A stretch of DNA of 20,446 bases from Gemmatimonas sp. UBA2094 (GTDB lineage Bacteria > Gemmatimonadota > Gemmatimonadetes > Gemmatimonadales > Gemmatimonadaceae): assembly GCA_002331565.1 (NCBI GenBank), contig DCZC01000068.1:1068-21513 (forward strand), in the 5' to 3' direction. How positions within the stretch are numbered: the stretch's first letter is position 1; each line of letters begins with the position of its first letter. The notes under the pieces are model-generated. The model saw only the letters and a list, made by a program, of their open reading frames with translations, had not been told where the DNA came from and did not search any database. Below, piece after piece: positions 8,052 through 15,833 of this stretch. The translations under genes and the position numbers were made by a program.

Positions 8052-9455
8052 TCAGCCGGCCACGATGGCGGGGCCTTGCGGCGCCGTGCTCGTGCGCCAT
8101 GCCCCCCGTGTGAAGTCGGGGAACTTCACCGGAGTGCTCCCCTTGCGCACCGACTGCTCGCACAACGCGTACGGCACACTCCACGCCGCCGCATCGTACA
8201 CGTCGAAGTCGGGCGCCAGCCCTTCGCGCATGCACTGCACGAGGCGATACGCCATGATGAAATCCATGCCACCGTGTCCGCCGTTCTTGCGCGCGAGATC
8301 ACCGACCGCCGTCCACAGCGGATGCTCGTACTTGCTCTTGAACTCGCCGAGAGGCGTCCACTTCTCGCCGCCGGCCGCGCCATCTATGTACAGCCGCGGC
8401 GGATAGTCGTTGAACACCGCCTTCGACCCCTGGAGATTGTTCAGCCGCGAGTACGGCCGCGGACTGGTGACGTTGTGCTGCAGCAGGATCGTACGCCCCT
8501 TCGCCGTCTTGATGAGCGAGGTGTTCACGTCGCCCGCCTTGTACGTCTCCTTCCACTTGGGGCTGTCCTTGGGCTCGTGCTGCTCGCGCCACTCGGTGAG
8601 GCCGGCTTCGGGCGAGGACATCGAGACGATGTGCTCGAACCGGTCGCCACGATGGATGCCCAGATACTGCGCCACCGGGCCGAGTCCGTGGGTGGGATAC
8701 AGGTTCGTGTCGTGCTCCGTGTGCGGGAAGCGACGCCACAGCCCCTCGTCGCGATTCTCGAACAGAATCGCCCGCAGGTCGTGATTGTACGCGGCTTCGG
8801 CGTGCAACAGTGTGCCGAATACCCCCTCGCGCACCATGCGCAGCACGGTGAGCTCGCTGTTGCCGTAGCAGCAGTTCTCCATCATGAGGCAGTGGCGGCG
8901 CGTCTTTTCCGACGTCTCCACCAACGCCCACGCCTGGTCGAGCGTGAGCGCGATGGGCACTTCGCTGCCGCAATGCTTGCCGGCCTTCATTGCGGCAAGC
9001 ATGACCGGCGTGTGGAACGGCCACGGCGTAGCGGTATACACGAAATCGATGTCGCTGCGCTGCACCAGCCGCTCGAAATCACGCTCACCGTTGGTGAACA
9101 CGACCGGCGCCTTGCGTCCGGCCTTGGTGCACATGTCCACCGCCTTCTGCGCTTTCTCCGGCACGATGTCGGCGACTGCCGTGATCTCCACGCCCTCGAT
9201 GGCGAGCAGTTCGCTCAGGACGCTGCGCCCGCGCAGCCCCGTCCCCACGATTGCCACGCGTACGGTCGCGTGCTTCTCGAACGGCATGCCGAGCACCGAG
9301 CCTTCACCGCTCCAGACCGGGGCCGTGAGGTCCACCCGCCAGTCGTTCGTACTGGCGAGCAACCGGGCCGGCGTACCGGCCACCGCGGCCGCCGCCGCCG
9401 CTGCGGCACCGGCCAGCAGATCACGACGGGACACCGAAGAACGCACGTCACTCAT
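8052..9455 (-). CDS. Tat-exported Gfo/Idh/MocA-fold protein, likely GH109 glycosidase
   Basis: A 467-residue protein with a twin-arginine signal (SSVSRRDLLAG at 7-17, followed by an alanine-rich hydrophobic run). It then has a Rossmann NAD loop (VAIVGTGLRGRSV, 68-80), TATPWPFHTP, AMKAGKHCGSEVPIAL and MMENCCYGNSEL. The segment NLYPTHGLGPVAQYLGIHRG (251-270) is characteristic of GH109, the NAD-dependent alpha-N-acetylgalactosaminidases. GH109 enzymes cleave through transient oxidation of the sugar with bound NAD. Tat export suits a protein folded with its cofactor in the cytoplasm. Alpha-GalNAc hydrolysis is inferred from family; several GH109-like proteins have other or unknown activities, and a true sugar dehydrogenase cannot be excluded. 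The ATG overlaps the upstream gene by 4 bases (ATGA), so the two are translationally coupled. Confidence 0.85.
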   Translation of the reverse strand: MSDVRSSVSRRDLLAGAAAAAAAAVAGTPARLLASTNDWRVDLTAPVWSGEGSVLGMPFEKHATVRVAIVGTGLRGRSVLSELLAIEGVEITAVADIVPEKAQKAVDMCTKAGRKAPVVFTNGERDFERLVQRSDIDFVYTATPWPFHTPVMLAAMKAGKHCGSEVPIALTLDQAWALVETSEKTRRHCLMMENCCYGNSELTVLRMVREGVFGTLLHAEAAYNHDLRAILFENRDEGLWRRFPHTEHDTNLYPTHGLGPVAQYLGIHRGDRFEHIVSMSSPEAGLTEWREQHEPKDSPKWKETYKAGDVNTSLIKTAKGRTILLQHNVTSPRPYSRLNNLQGSKAVFNDYPPRLYIDGAAGGEKWTPLGEFKSKYEHPLWTAVGDLARKNGGHGGMDFIMAYRLVQCMREGLAPDFDVYDAAAWSVPYALCEQSVRKGSTPVKFPDFTRGAWRTSTAPQGPAIVAG

Positions 9456-10441
9456 CCTTCACCTCGAATTTCAGAGTCGTCGCCGATGTTGAGGCTCCCC
9501 GCCACGCCTTCCACCTTCACGCGGTCGCCCAGGAAACAGTCGCGCAGGGTGGCGTTGGTGATGACCGCATGCTCCCCCGCGATCGTGTCCCGCACGGTGC
9601 TCTGCCGCACGATGCACCCCTTGCCGAGGGTGACGTTGGGGCCCACCGTGGCGTGCTCGATCGTGCACCCTTCTTCAATGTACACGGGATCGATGATCGT
9701 CGCGCCGTCACCAAGCGTGGCAGGACGCCGGGCGCGGCCCTTCTCCAACATCACGCGATTGGTGTCGAGCAGCGTCTCCAATTGCCCCGCATCGTACCAC
9801 CCATCGACATCGGCCACGCGGATCTTCGCGCCCTTGTCGATCATGTACTGGAAGGCATCCGTGAGATACCACTCCCCCTTGTTCGGGGTGGTGGTGAGCA
9901 CGTGAGCAACCGCTTCCTTGAGCAGGGGCCAGTTGCGGATGTAGAACAGTCCGATGTTTGCGCGCTTGCTGATCGGCTCCTTCGGCTTCTCCACGATGCG
10001 CGTCATGTGCCCGTGCGCATCGGTTACCACCACGCCGAAGTGCTGGTAGTCCTCCACTTCCTTCGTCCAGATGATGCCATCGTCGGCGCTGTCCTTCAGC
10101 AGGCTGAGGTCGGCATCGAAGATCGTGTCGACGAAGATGATGAGCACCGGCGCGTCGATATAGTCCGATGCGCGCGCGACCGCACCCGCGGTGCCGTCCT
10201 GCACATCCTGTTCGATGAAGAGCGAGGGCACGTCGAACGCCTTGGCGGCGAACGCCTCCACCTTCTCCTTCAGGTGCCCCGTGATGTAGATGACCTGTTC
10301 GACGTTGCCGAGTTGCAGCACATCGTCCATCACGTAGCTCATCACCGGTCGGCCTGCCACCTTGAGCATCGGCTTCGGCACCACGTGGGTGTGCGGACGC
10401 AGTCGCGTACCTTTGCCCGCGAGCGGGATGATGACTTTCAT
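9452..10441 (-). CDS. NDP-sugar synthase: nucleotidyltransferase with left-handed beta-helix tail
   Basis: A 329-residue protein starting MKVIIPLAGKGTRLRP. The N-terminal 235 residues are a classical NTP_transferase domain: GKGTRLRP loop (9-16), PKPMLKVAGRP (22-32), EQDVQDGTAGAVARA, IVEKPKEPISKRANIG and WYDAGQLETLL. The C-terminus is hexapeptide repeats of a left-handed beta-helix (TIIDPVYIEEGCTIEHA, then VGPNVTLGKGCIV). It resembles glucose-1-phosphate thymidylyl/uridylyltransferases of the RmlA/GlmU type; the exact sugar is not deducible. It would make an activated hexose for surface glycans. The frame is open upstream to 10708, but ATG at 10441 gives the family N-terminus. A 176-base gap separates it from the cupin gene, so it may have its own promoter; no convincing one was found. 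Confidence 0.88.
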   Translation of the reverse strand: MKVIIPLAGKGTRLRPHTHVVPKPMLKVAGRPVMSYVMDDVLQLGNVEQVIYITGHLKEKVEAFAAKAFDVPSLFIEQDVQDGTAGAVARASDYIDAPVLIIFVDTIFDADLSLLKDSADDGIIWTKEVEDYQHFGVVVTDAHGHMTRIVEKPKEPISKRANIGLFYIRNWPLLKEAVAHVLTTTPNKGEWYLTDAFQYMIDKGAKIRVADVDGWYDAGQLETLLDTNRVMLEKGRARRPATLGDGATIIDPVYIEEGCTIEHATVGPNVTLGKGCIVRQSTVRDTIAGEHAVITNATLRDCFLGDRVKVEGVAGSLNIGDDSEIRGEG

Positions 10442-10617
10442 GGCGGCGGAATGTGGGGGTATCGACGAGCGATCGCGCGAAACGGCGGCGTCTGGCGGAG
10501 GGCGTGCGCGAGAGGAGCCTCCCAAGATGCAGAACGGCGACACCCCGTGGGAAGGGCATCGCCGTCTCGACTTTGCAGCGCCCGCCCCGGCACGCGGCGC
10601 GGGCGTCGCGATCCCGG

Positions 10618-10995
10618 TCAGGGCGCGCTCGTCCCCTCGCGGCCGTACCGGTCCTTGATGCGCACCACGTCGTCGAGTTCCGGGGTGCTGGCCTCCAGGA
10701 CGTCGCAATCGGTAACCGCTTCCATGTAGTGGATCGTGCCCGGCGTGATGCGAAACGCCTGTCCCACGGACAACGCCTGATCACGCAGTTCGGTATCGCC
10801 GGGCAACTGTACCCAGTACTTCATGTCGCCGCGCAGGAGATACACCGTCTCGTCCTTGCGCTCGTGGTACTGCACCGAGAGCGCCTGCCCGGCCTTGATA
10901 TGCAGGATCTTGCCCACGTAGCGGTCGGTATGCGCCCAGATCGTTTCGTGTCCCCACGGCTTCGGCACATGGCGCACGTCCACTCGACCGCTCAT
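10618..10995 (-). CDS. Cupin protein, mannose-6-phosphate isomerase type II-like
   Basis: A 125-residue single-domain cupin. It opens with VPKPWGHETIW, the phrase that begins the isomerase cupin of bifunctional ManA/ManC proteins. Metal-binding motif 1 is VQYHERKDETVYLLRG (Q42, H44, E49) and motif 2 includes GTIHYMEA (H89). Larger enzymes with this domain interconvert mannose-6-phosphate and fructose-6-phosphate. Stand-alone small versions may be isomerases, epimerases or sugar sensors, so activity is not proven. ATG at 10995 is chosen over the open frame to 11364 because a good GAGGAG lies 6 bases upstream and the N-terminus matches the domain. It lies 53 bases after the M1 peptidase gene on the same strand and leads into the sugar-nucleotide genes. 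Confidence 0.85.
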   Translation of the reverse strand: MSGRVDVRHVPKPWGHETIWAHTDRYVGKILHIKAGQALSVQYHERKDETVYLLRGDMKYWVQLPGDTELRDQALSVGQAFRITPGTIHYMEAVTDCDVLEASTPELDDVVRIKDRYGREGTSAP

Positions 10996-11001
10996 TCGCA
11001 A

Positions 11002-11007
11002 CTCCTC
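11002..11007 (-). promoter_or_regulatory. Ribosome binding site of the cupin gene
   Basis: GAGGAG on the minus strand, 6 bases before the ATG at 10995. It is one of the few strong Shine-Dalgarno sites in the window and it fixes the start of the cupin gene. Confidence 0.75.
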
Positions 11008-11048
11008 GGAGGCTGGGGTGTGACAGGGGCTCGGCTCAACGGAGCCGC

Positions 11049-13058
11049 TCACGGCAACACGAAACGCGACTGCGCGGTGGTGCGACTTTCGACGGTCCCG
11101 AAGGGATCGAGCCACACGTCCATCGGCGGCTCCGCAAGCACGATGCGCACCGTCTGCCGGTCCGGCAACGGTTCTGCCCGTACCACCGTCCACCCCGACG
11201 CGGTGCGAACACCGACCGGCATGGGATGACGATACACGCCGCGACGCTGTAACTGCACCGTCACCACCCACGGCCTCGGCCGCGTCGCGGTACTGTCGTC
11301 TCCGGCGCGCGACACGGTGGGACGCTCGAGCAGGTAGTCGATGGTGCCGGTGCTGTCGATCCACTGATCGAAGAACCAGCCCAACCGGGTGCCAGTCACC
11401 CCCTCAGCCGTCTTCTGCATGGCCCAACGGTCGACGTGCCGGAAGCTCCACCGCCCGTAGTACGTGCGCAGCAAGGTGCGAAACGGCTCGTCACCCATCA
11501 CGTCGTGCAGCGCCGCATACATGCCGGCCGCCCGGTCGTATACCATCGCATCGTAGTCATCCTTCGACGCGAAGAGATCCGACCGCAACCCCAGCGGCGG
11601 GGCGCCACGCAGGCGGGTGCCGTCCTCGACGGTGGCGGTGAAGGCCTCGACGGCTCGCACGCGTCGACGCACCGTGCTGTCGGGAATGCTCACCACGTCG
11701 TGCCATTGCCGGGCAGCACGTTCTGCCGCCAGCGGCACGCGCGCTTCGCCGCGCGACCAGAGCTCCTGATAGGTGGTGAAACCCTCGTCCATCCACGCGC
11801 TCTGCCATTCGTTGTTGGCCAGCAGGCCGTAGGTGAACTGGTGCCCCGCCTCGTGCACTACGAGCGACCGATCCTCCTCGCCATTCATCACGAGCATGGG
11901 GAACTCGGTGCCGCTGCCTTCGAGTCGCTCGGCGATCGTGAGCTGGGGCCAGGCGTAGGGACCGTAAATGGACTCCAGCCAGCTAAGTGCGTGACGCAGA
12001 TCGGCGAGGGTGCGGCCGGGTGTCCACCGCTCGTGCAGCACATGCAGCGCCACGGTATCCCAGCCAGGACGCCCCGTCCGCGGGCGAACCCACTGGTCGC
12101 CCTCGTACCGGTAGTCGGGGGAGACGCTCCACCCGAAGTGGTGCACATCCCGGGCGACGAAGCGGACGGTCCGAAAGCCTGCCGGCCGGCCGGCACGCGG
12201 CGGCTGTGGGAGTGCAACGGATGCATAGGCCCGACGGGCATACCAGGGCATCGCGCTGCCGGGCACCCGCACGCGCTCCCATCCCGGGTCTCCGCTCACC
12301 GGCACGCCCGTGGCGGCGATCACCTGGTCGGCAGGCAACACGAAGGTCACATCGAACGTGCCGAATTCTCCGTGCAGTTCTCCCTGCGCCACGAACGCGT
12401 TGGGCTTCCAACCGTGGCGATCGTACACCGCCACCTTGGGAAACCACTGCGCGAAGTCGAAGTGTCTTCCGCGGCGCCCCTGGCGTCGGAGCACGGTGCT
12501 TGGCCTCGCCACCCAGGCAAGTTGCATCTCCACCTGCTGTGCGGGCGGGAGGGGCCGGGGCAGCTCGACGCGTACCACCGTACTGTCCGGTGCGAGCGGG
12601 TAGCTGTAGCGCAGCGCCCTGCCCTCCACACGCGGCGCGCTGGTGAAGCGCTCGAAACCGTAGTCGGGATCCTTCAATGCCTGGAAGCGCTCGCGCCCCT
12701 TGGCGTCATCGTCGGCGCTCCAGCGCGAACCGGGGCGAAAGGCATTGAGATGCTGATGAAGCCAGAGCTCCCGCAACGTATCGGGGCTCGCGTTGGTGTA
12801 CCGCAGCGTGCCCCGCGCGTCGACCAGTCCGCGGGCCTCGTCGAGTTGGGCGACGATCTGGTAGTCGGCGCGCTGCTGCCAGTAGCCGGTGGTCGTACCC
12901 GAGGGAGGCGTGGTCGCCGGCGTTTTCGGAACACGCGGCGCCTCGGGCCCCTGATTGGGGAGCCCGGCGGGCTGCGCGACGATCGTGTCGCCAGGGGCGC
13001 CCAGCGCAGCGGCGAGGGCGGCGGATGCCAACAGCGTGCGCGGGAGAGACGCTCGCAT
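11049..13058 (-). CDS. Exported M1 family metallopeptidase (aminopeptidase)
   Basis: A 669-residue zinc peptidase with an N-terminal signal peptide (MRASLPRTLLASAALAAALG, then a small-residue stretch). The zinc site is complete: VVHEAGHQFTYG (HEAGH, 402-406), and the third ligand Glu425 lies exactly 18 residues further on, in SAWMDEGFTTY. It would act in the periplasm or outside the cell, trimming N-terminal residues from peptides. The exopeptidase GxMEN motif appears in the variant form FPMLVMNGEED, as in many bacterial M1 relatives. ATG at 13058 has a GGTGA about 8 bases upstream; a GTG at 13070 in the same frame is possible and adds four residues. It sits between the atp terminator and the cupin gene, with no obvious functional link to either. 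Confidence 0.9.
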   Translation of the reverse strand: MRASLPRTLLASAALAAALGAPGDTIVAQPAGLPNQGPEAPRVPKTPATTPPSGTTTGYWQQRADYQIVAQLDEARGLVDARGTLRYTNASPDTLRELWLHQHLNAFRPGSRWSADDDAKGRERFQALKDPDYGFERFTSAPRVEGRALRYSYPLAPDSTVVRVELPRPLPPAQQVEMQLAWVARPSTVLRRQGRRGRHFDFAQWFPKVAVYDRHGWKPNAFVAQGELHGEFGTFDVTFVLPADQVIAATGVPVSGDPGWERVRVPGSAMPWYARRAYASVALPQPPRAGRPAGFRTVRFVARDVHHFGWSVSPDYRYEGDQWVRPRTGRPGWDTVALHVLHERWTPGRTLADLRHALSWLESIYGPYAWPQLTIAERLEGSGTEFPMLVMNGEEDRSLVVHEAGHQFTYGLLANNEWQSAWMDEGFTTYQELWSRGEARVPLAAERAARQWHDVVSIPDSTVRRRVRAVEAFTATVEDGTRLRGAPPLGLRSDLFASKDDYDAMVYDRAAGMYAALHDVMGDEPFRTLLRTYYGRWSFRHVDRWAMQKTAEGVTGTRLGWFFDQWIDSTGTIDYLLERPTVSRAGDDSTATRPRPWVVTVQLQRRGVYRHPMPVGVRTASGWTVVRAEPLPDRQTVRIVLAEPPMDVWLDPFGTVESRTTAQSRFVLP

Positions 13059-13090
13059 GCCGCGATTCACCGGAAAGGGAGGGAACGAAC

Positions 13091-13130
13091 GACGGGGAGG
13101 TCCTCACGCCCTGGTGAGATCCTCCCCGTC
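13091..13130 (-). terminator. Terminator of the atp gene cluster
   Basis: Arms 13091-13107 and 13114-13130 form a 10-bp perfect stem (GACGGGGAGG with CCTCCCCGTC), a 2-by-2 internal mismatch, then 5 more pairs and a 6-base loop. It starts 39 bases after the atpH stop on the minus strand. The following bases are pyrimidine-rich but not a T-run. Confidence 0.75.
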
Positions 13131-13169
13131 AGATAGTGTCACGTGAAACGGCGCGTGCAGCCGCCGGAA

Positions 13170-13727
13170 TCAGGCGCGCCCGGCACCCATGCGCGTACGC
13201 AGCTTCGACAGCTTGCGACGCACCGAGCCGTCCATCACGGTGTCGCCCATGCGCACCACGACGCCACCAATGATGGTGGGATCGATGGAGACGTGCGGCA
13301 CCACCTTCTTGCCCACCACCTTCGAAAGGCGGTCGGCGATCATCGCCGTTTCCTCGTCTGCCGTCGCCCGCGCGAGCGTGACCTTGGCGTGCACGATGCC
13401 TTCGGAGGCGTCGAGCAGCGTGTCGTACTCGTTGGCGATGGCCGGGATGAGCGTCTGGCGACGGTTCTTCACCAGCTGCTGCAGGAAACGGAGGAACAGC
13501 CGCGGCACACGATCACCGAACGCCTTGCTCAGCACGCCCGACTTTGCGTCGCCCGAGATACGCGGCGACTCGAGGAAGCCCGCCAGGGTCGCGTCGGCCG
13601 CAATGGCGTTGGCGACTTCGCGGAGCATGGTGCCCCAGCCCGCGGCGTCGTTTGCCTTGCGGGCCAGCACCAACAGCGCCTCGGCGTAGTTGCGGGCGAC
13701 GGATTCGCCCTGCACGCCGGCGGGCAT
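13170..13727 (-). CDS. atpH: ATP synthase F1 subunit delta (OSCP type)
   Basis: A 185-residue protein. It begins with the family pattern VARNYAEALLVLA, has the central LFLRFLQQLVKNRR, and ends with the conserved IIGGVVVRMGDTVMDGSVRRKL. It forms the top of the peripheral stalk and links the b subunits to F1. The ATG overlaps the stop of atpF by one base (TGATG), a coupling arrangement. Length is normal for the family (about 180). It is the last gene of this cluster: the terminator follows and the F1 alpha gene that usually comes next is absent. Confidence 0.94.
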   Translation of the reverse strand: MPAGVQGESVARNYAEALLVLARKANDAAGWGTMLREVANAIAADATLAGFLESPRISGDAKSGVLSKAFGDRVPRLFLRFLQQLVKNRRQTLIPAIANEYDTLLDASEGIVHAKVTLARATADEETAMIADRLSKVVGKKVVPHVSIDPTIIGGVVVRMGDTVMDGSVRRKLSKLRTRMGAGRA

Positions 13728-14326
13728 CAGCGACCCGCCTTGCTGTCGAGCGACGCGAGGAAGCTTTCGACGATCTTGCGGTTACCCGCCGAGTCGAGGT
13801 TCTGCTCGATCACGCGTGAGGCACCGGCGATCGCGAGATCGACGGCTTCCTTGCGCAGGTCGGCGATGGCGGCCGCCTTCTCGCCTTCGATGGCGCGACG
13901 GGCCTGCTCGATCATCTCTTCCTGCTGCTGCTTGGTCTGGGCGAGCAGATCGCCGCGCATCTTCTCGGCCGTGGCGCGGCTCTCGGCGATGATCTGCTGC
14001 GCTTCGGAGCGCGCGGCCTCGAGCTGCGCGCGCTGCTGCACCAACGCGGCTTCGGTTTCGGCCCGATCGCGCTTCGCGCCTTCGATCGCGTCTTCCAGCG
14101 CCTTCTCGCGCGCCTCGACGGCGGCGAAGAGCGGCTTGAAGGCGAACTTGGAGAGCACGAAGAGCAACAGCAGGAAGATGATCAGCGTCCACGCCATCAC
14201 GCCGGTCGACGGCGCGAGCAGGTCGACCGGGGCACCTTCGGCGGCCTCGGACGCCATGGCGGGCGTGGCGGCGAGCATCAGAGCAGTGGCAAGCGCGCCG
14301 AAACGGCGGGCGGAAAGAGCGAACAT
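13727..14326 (-). CDS. atpF: ATP synthase F0 subunit b, with signal peptide
   Basis: A 199-residue protein with a cleavable-looking signal peptide (MFALSARRFGALATALMLAA, with a likely cut after AMA). It then has a short spacer and one membrane helix (WTLIIFLLLLFVLSKFAF), followed by a long, Glu/Lys/Arg/Gln-rich coiled coil to the end (EAREKALEDAIEGAKRDRAE and similar). It forms the peripheral stalk that holds F1 against rotation. Usual b subunits are about 155-165 residues and lack a signal peptide; the extra length here is mostly the N-terminal leader. The ATG at 14326 is chosen because it gives the leader; the open frame further upstream reads through atpE out of its true frame. The b-helix orientation expected for F0 (N-terminus outside) is consistent with cleavage. 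Confidence 0.9.
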   Translation of the reverse strand: MFALSARRFGALATALMLAATPAMASEAAEGAPVDLLAPSTGVMAWTLIIFLLLLFVLSKFAFKPLFAAVEAREKALEDAIEGAKRDRAETEAALVQQRAQLEAARSEAQQIIAESRATAEKMRGDLLAQTKQQQEEMIEQARRAIEGEKAAAIADLRKEAVDLAIAGASRVIEQNLDSAGNRKIVESFLASLDSKAGR

Positions 14327-14391
14327 GGATGAGTCCACGAAGAAAGAGTGTGCGGCGGGGCGCCCGGCTGGACGCCCCGCGCGCGAACAGA

Positions 14392-14670
14392 TCAGAACGT
14401 GATCTTGCCCTGGATCTGGAAGCCGATCACGACGCCGAACAGCGCGGCGCCTTCGATGAGGGCGGCCAGGATGAGGGCGGCCGTCTGGATCTTGCCAGCG
14501 GCTTCGGGCTGACGCGCCATGCCTTCCACGGCCGAACCGCCGATGCGGCCGATGCCCATGCCGGCACCGATCACCGCGCCGCCGGCCGCAATGCCGGCAC
14601 CGATCATCGCCATACCCTTCGGATCCTGCACCACCGGAGCGGCGGCCTGGAGGAGACCCATGATTTCCAT
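14392..14670 (-). CDS. atpE: ATP synthase F0 subunit c
   Basis: A 92-residue hairpin proteolipid. Helix 1 is glycine-rich (GAGIAAGGAVIGAGMGIGR). The polar loop is ARQPEA (R53-Q54-P55). Helix 2 carries the ion-binding Glu73 in ALIEGAALFG. The residue after Glu is Gly, and the helix 1 Gln expected for Na+ binding is absent, so proton coupling is inferred. ATG at 14670 follows a clear GGAG with 7 bases between, which decides against the longer frame to 14733. The 184-base gap between atpB and atpE contains a small hairpin (14715-14730, 5-bp stem) and no gene; it could carry signals for the high c-ring stoichiometry. Confidence 0.95.
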   Translation of the reverse strand: MEIMGLLQAAAPVVQDPKGMAMIGAGIAAGGAVIGAGMGIGRIGGSAVEGMARQPEAAGKIQTAALILAALIEGAALFGVVIGFQIQGKITF

Positions 14671-14677
14671 CGTATAG

Positions 14678-14681
14678 CTCC
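14678..14681 (-). promoter_or_regulatory. Ribosome binding site of atpE
   Basis: GGAG (within TTGGAGC) on the minus strand, 7 bases before the ATG at 14670. It fixes the atpE start and fits strong translation of the multicopy c subunit. Confidence 0.7.
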
Positions 14682-14854
14682 AAGAAGAAAGTCGTGTGGT
14701 TACCGCACTCCCGACGGACACTCGGGTCCGCATGTCCCGTCAGCGAGCCGCGAGGCCCAACGGGTATCACCGATCGCTCGACCGGCTACGCAGTCCGCAG
14801 CCCGGGAGCAGGGCGTTGGACTGTGCACTACTTACTGGAAACGCAGACTGCCTC

Positions 14855-15823
14855 TTAGTGGTGCGCTTCCCGGATTTGCCCGATGAACACCGACGCGAGG
14901 AGCGTGAAGATGAACGCCTGCAGGAAGGCGACGAACAGCTCGAGCATGTTGATCGCCGTGGCCATCAACACCGGCACCGGCGTGATGAGCCAGTTCTTGA
15001 ATGCGAAGATGAGGCCGATGAGCGCGAGCAGCACGATGTGACCGGCCGTCATGTTGGCGAACAGACGGATCGTGAGCGCGAACGGCTTCGAGATCTTGCC
15101 AACGATTTCGACCGGCGTCATGACGAAGAACATCACGACGCGCATGACGAAGGGCAGACCCTTGTTCCAGTAGAAGATGGTGTTGAGGTAGCCCAGGCCA
15201 TTGGCCCGGAGCCCCGCCGTCTCGACCACGATGGCCGTGATGATGGCGAGCATCGCCGTCACCGAGATGTTGCCCGTGGCCGTAGCGCCCCACGGCAGCA
15301 TGCCGAGGAGGTTGCAGACGAGGATGAAGAAGAAGAGCGTGAGCGCGAACGGCACGAAGCCCTCGCCGTGGTGGCCCACGTTCGGCAGCACCACTTCGTT
15401 GCGGAGGTACAGCGCCATCGCCTCGATGGCGCCCGCGAAGCCCTTCGAACGGCCCATCGTCGCGTGCTGCTTCTTCGACGCGTTGCCTGCGGTGATCAGC
15501 ACCAGCGACACGATCACTGCCGCCAGGAGCATGAACACCACATGCTTCGTGGGCGACAGGTCGAGCGTCAGTCCGCCGATGTGAATCGGCGCGAACGCCG
15601 GCAGCTCGATCTCGGCCGCGAGGTGCGAATTGAGCGCCGGGATCTCGAGGTGCCGACTGTCGGTGATGTGCGGCGTGATGAAGTCCACCGGCTTGTCCGA
15701 CGCGGCAGGCGCGGCGTGCTCGGTGGCAGCGGCATCATGCTCCTGCGCCCCGACGGCAAGCGGCGCGAGGGCGAGCATGGCAACACAGGCGAAACGCGAC
15801 AGCGAACGGAGCATCTGCTGCAT
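14855..15823 (-). CDS. atpB: ATP synthase F0 subunit a, with signal peptide and periplasmic extension
   Basis: A 322-residue membrane protein. The first 26 residues look like a signal peptide (RFACVAMLALAPLAVGA then QE). A polar segment of about 65 residues follows before the first helix of the usual a-subunit core. The stator arginine is present: PFALTIRLFANMTAGH (R253), and the C-terminal helices include AFLQAFIFTLLASVFIG. This subunit forms the two half-channels that pass protons to the c ring. E. coli subunit a is about 270 residues and lacks the leader, so the extension is distinctive; similar long a subunits are known from Bacteroidota/Chlorobi-type bacteria. Start ATG 15823 lies 10 bases after the upstream stop. 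Confidence 0.95.
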   Translation of the reverse strand: MQQMLRSLSRFACVAMLALAPLAVGAQEHDAAATEHAAPAASDKPVDFITPHITDSRHLEIPALNSHLAAEIELPAFAPIHIGGLTLDLSPTKHVVFMLLAAVIVSLVLITAGNASKKQHATMGRSKGFAGAIEAMALYLRNEVVLPNVGHHGEGFVPFALTLFFFILVCNLLGMLPWGATATGNISVTAMLAIITAIVVETAGLRANGLGYLNTIFYWNKGLPFVMRVVMFFVMTPVEIVGKISKPFALTIRLFANMTAGHIVLLALIGLIFAFKNWLITPVPVLMATAINMLELFVAFLQAFIFTLLASVFIGQIREAHH

Positions 15824-15833
15824 CCGGAGAGTT

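Noticed and set aside
7026..9905. A 959-codon plus-strand open frame antisense to the sugar cluster.
   Set aside because: It runs opposite four genes with clear family motifs, has an Arg/His-rich low-complexity translation and no recognisable domain. It is the expected shadow of high-GC coding sequence.
10579..10605. A 7-bp GC hairpin after the cupin gene that might end the transcript before the NDP-sugar synthase gene.
   Set aside because: The stem is short, the loop is 13 bases and there is no T-tract. In sequence this GC-rich it is weak evidence for a terminator.
11436..13136. A 566-codon plus-strand open frame over the M1 peptidase.
   Set aside because: The minus strand carries the full HEAGH-18-E zinc site and signal peptide; the plus frame has no recognisable feature.
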